A stretch of 64,000 bases of DNA, taken from positions 2,418,001 to 2,482,000 of the forward strand of contig NZ_CP102250.1 of NCBI RefSeq assembly GCF_025144995.1, read 5' to 3'. This DNA is from Alistipes indistinctus YIT 12060 (GTDB lineage: Bacteria > Bacteroidota > Bacteroidia > Bacteroidales > Rikenellaceae). The notes below the pieces were generated by a model, which saw only the letters and a program-made list of their open reading frames with translations, was not told the origin of the DNA and made no database searches. Shown in pieces: positions 63,296-64,000 of the stretch. The position numbers and the translations under genes are program-made. Every line of letters begins with the position of its first letter. Within the stretch, counting starts at the first letter, position 1.

Positions 63296-63763
63296 ATGAT
63301 TGACGCTGTACGGATACGCGAAATCGCCGAGGCGCAGATGGACGGTACCGACCTCTTTGTGGTCGACGTACGCGTTGCGCCGGGGAACGGGATCGAAGTG
63401 GTCGTCGACAGCGATACGCAGGTGGGCATCGACCGTTGCGTCGCGCTGAGCCGGGCGATCGAGGCGTCGCTCGACCGCGAGCAGGAGGATTTCGAACTGA
63501 CGGTCACTTCGGCCGGAATCGGGCAGCCGCTGAGAATGCTGCGCCAGTACCGCAAACTGATCGGCCGCGAGGTCGAAGTGGTGCTCAAGGAGGGCGGTAA
63601 GCTGGTGGCCACCCTGACCGATGCGACCGGTGAGGCGATTACGGTGGAGTACCAGGAGAAGGCGGTTGTCGAGGGTAAAAAGCGCAAGGAGCTCGTTACC
63701 CGCCGGCGCGAGTTGCCGCTCGCCGAGGTCAAATCGACCTGCGAACATCTTAGCTTTAAGTGA
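63296..63763 (+). CDS. rimP: Ribosome maturation factor RimP
   Basis: 155 residues. Needed for late assembly of the 30S subunit. The N-terminal alpha/beta domain (VVDVRVAPGNGIEVVVDSD, then DRCVALSRAIEASLD, then FELTVTSAGIGQPL) matches RimP; the C-terminal SH3-like barrel is ended by LAEVKSTCEHLSFK. The nusA gene starts 30 bases downstream, the conserved rimP-nusA-infB order. Confidence 0.92.
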   Translation: MIDAVRIREIAEAQMDGTDLFVVDVRVAPGNGIEVVVDSDTQVGIDRCVALSRAIEASLDREQEDFELTVTSAGIGQPLRMLRQYRKLIGREVEVVLKEGGKLVATLTDATGEAITVEYQEKAVVEGKKRKELVTRRRELPLAEVKSTCEHLSFK

Positions 63764-63793
63764 AAACATACAAATTCAGAATAAGTTACAGTT

Positions 63794-64000
63794 ATGGACA
63801 ACCTCAATCTGATAAGCACTTTTGCGGAGTTCAAAGAGCTTAAGAATATCGACAAGAGCACGATGATCGGTGTGTTGGAGGACGTGTTCCGCCACTTGTT
63901 GATCAAGACCTATGAGACCGACGAGAATTTCGACGTGATCATCAACCCCGAGAAAGGCGACCTCGAAATCTGGCGGAACCGCACGATCGTCGAGGACGGC
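63794..64000 (+). CDS. nusA: Transcription termination/antitermination protein NusA, N-terminal part (cut by window end)
   Basis: The first 69 codons are present and open to the window edge. The sequence MDNLNLISTFAEFKELKNID, then TMIGVLEDVFRHLLIKTYE, matches the NusA N-terminal RNA-polymerase-binding domain in Bacteroidota. Position behind rimP supports this. S1, KH and C-terminal parts lie beyond the window. Confidence 0.92.
   Translation, partial: MDNLNLISTFAEFKELKNIDKSTMIGVLEDVFRHLLIKTYETDENFDVIINPEKGDLEIWRNRTIVEDG

Overview
The window reads as a chromosomal stretch of a GC-rich member of the Bacteroidota, most like Alistipes (Rikenellaceae). The evidence is the Bacteroidota promoter signature (TAnnTTTG at -7, sometimes with TTG/TTTG about 19 nt upstream) before many genes, a fused LpxC/FabZ, a GldE-type CBS protein, DUF4251, DUF4834, DUF5119 and fimbrillin families, a Bacteroidota-type FtsL, and many lipoprotein signals. 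The species assignment is inference. I saw no tRNA, rRNA, CRISPR array or insertion sequence.

Layout. 1-7 kb: the tail of a GntR regulator, an OsmC protein, a secreted GH29 fucosidase, a large unassigned glycosidase-like lipoprotein, and a convergent CotH-family lipoprotein. 7-16.8 kb: gapA; a low-GC island (about 9.4-11.9 kb) with a C10 (streptopain-type) lipoprotein protease, a partner lipoprotein, a protease stub and a second partner lipoprotein; then an MlaF/MlaE-type lipid transporter, a DUF4834 protein, purB, a GNAT acetyltransferase and rubredoxin. 17-26.3 kb: GH78 rhamnosidase, two tandem DUF4251 proteins, a polysaccharide flippase, argS and dusB. 26.4-30.2 kb: a fimbrial-type operon on the minus strand (DUF3575 gene with a frameshift, DUF5119, fimbrillin). 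30.2-31.4 kb: a purine-skewed gene-free region carrying a long hairpin RNA with its own promoter.

31.4-54 kb is the division and cell-wall (dcw) cluster in canonical order: ftsL, ftsI, murE, mraY, murD, ftsW, murG, murC, ftsQ, ftsA, ftsZ. It makes the peptidoglycan precursor (MurE, MraY, MurD, MurG, MurC) and the divisome (FtsL, FtsI, FtsW, FtsQ, FtsA, FtsZ). mraZ and rsmH are not upstream of ftsL here, and unrelated genes interrupt the cluster: two proteins of unknown function, a thioesterase, a CPA2 antiporter, a PQQ-like propeller protein and a DUF3795 protein.

54-64 kb: gldE-like gene, M28 aminopeptidase, fabI, a TonB-like protein, the lipid A genes lpxC/fabZ and lpxA, a membrane acyltransferase, and the start of the rimP-nusA operon.

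The best candidate for something undescribed is the duplicated [C10 protease + lipoprotein] module at 8.7-11.9 kb. Next are the rod-shaped RNA at about 30.7-30.9 kb and the homopolymer frameshift in the DUF3575 gene.
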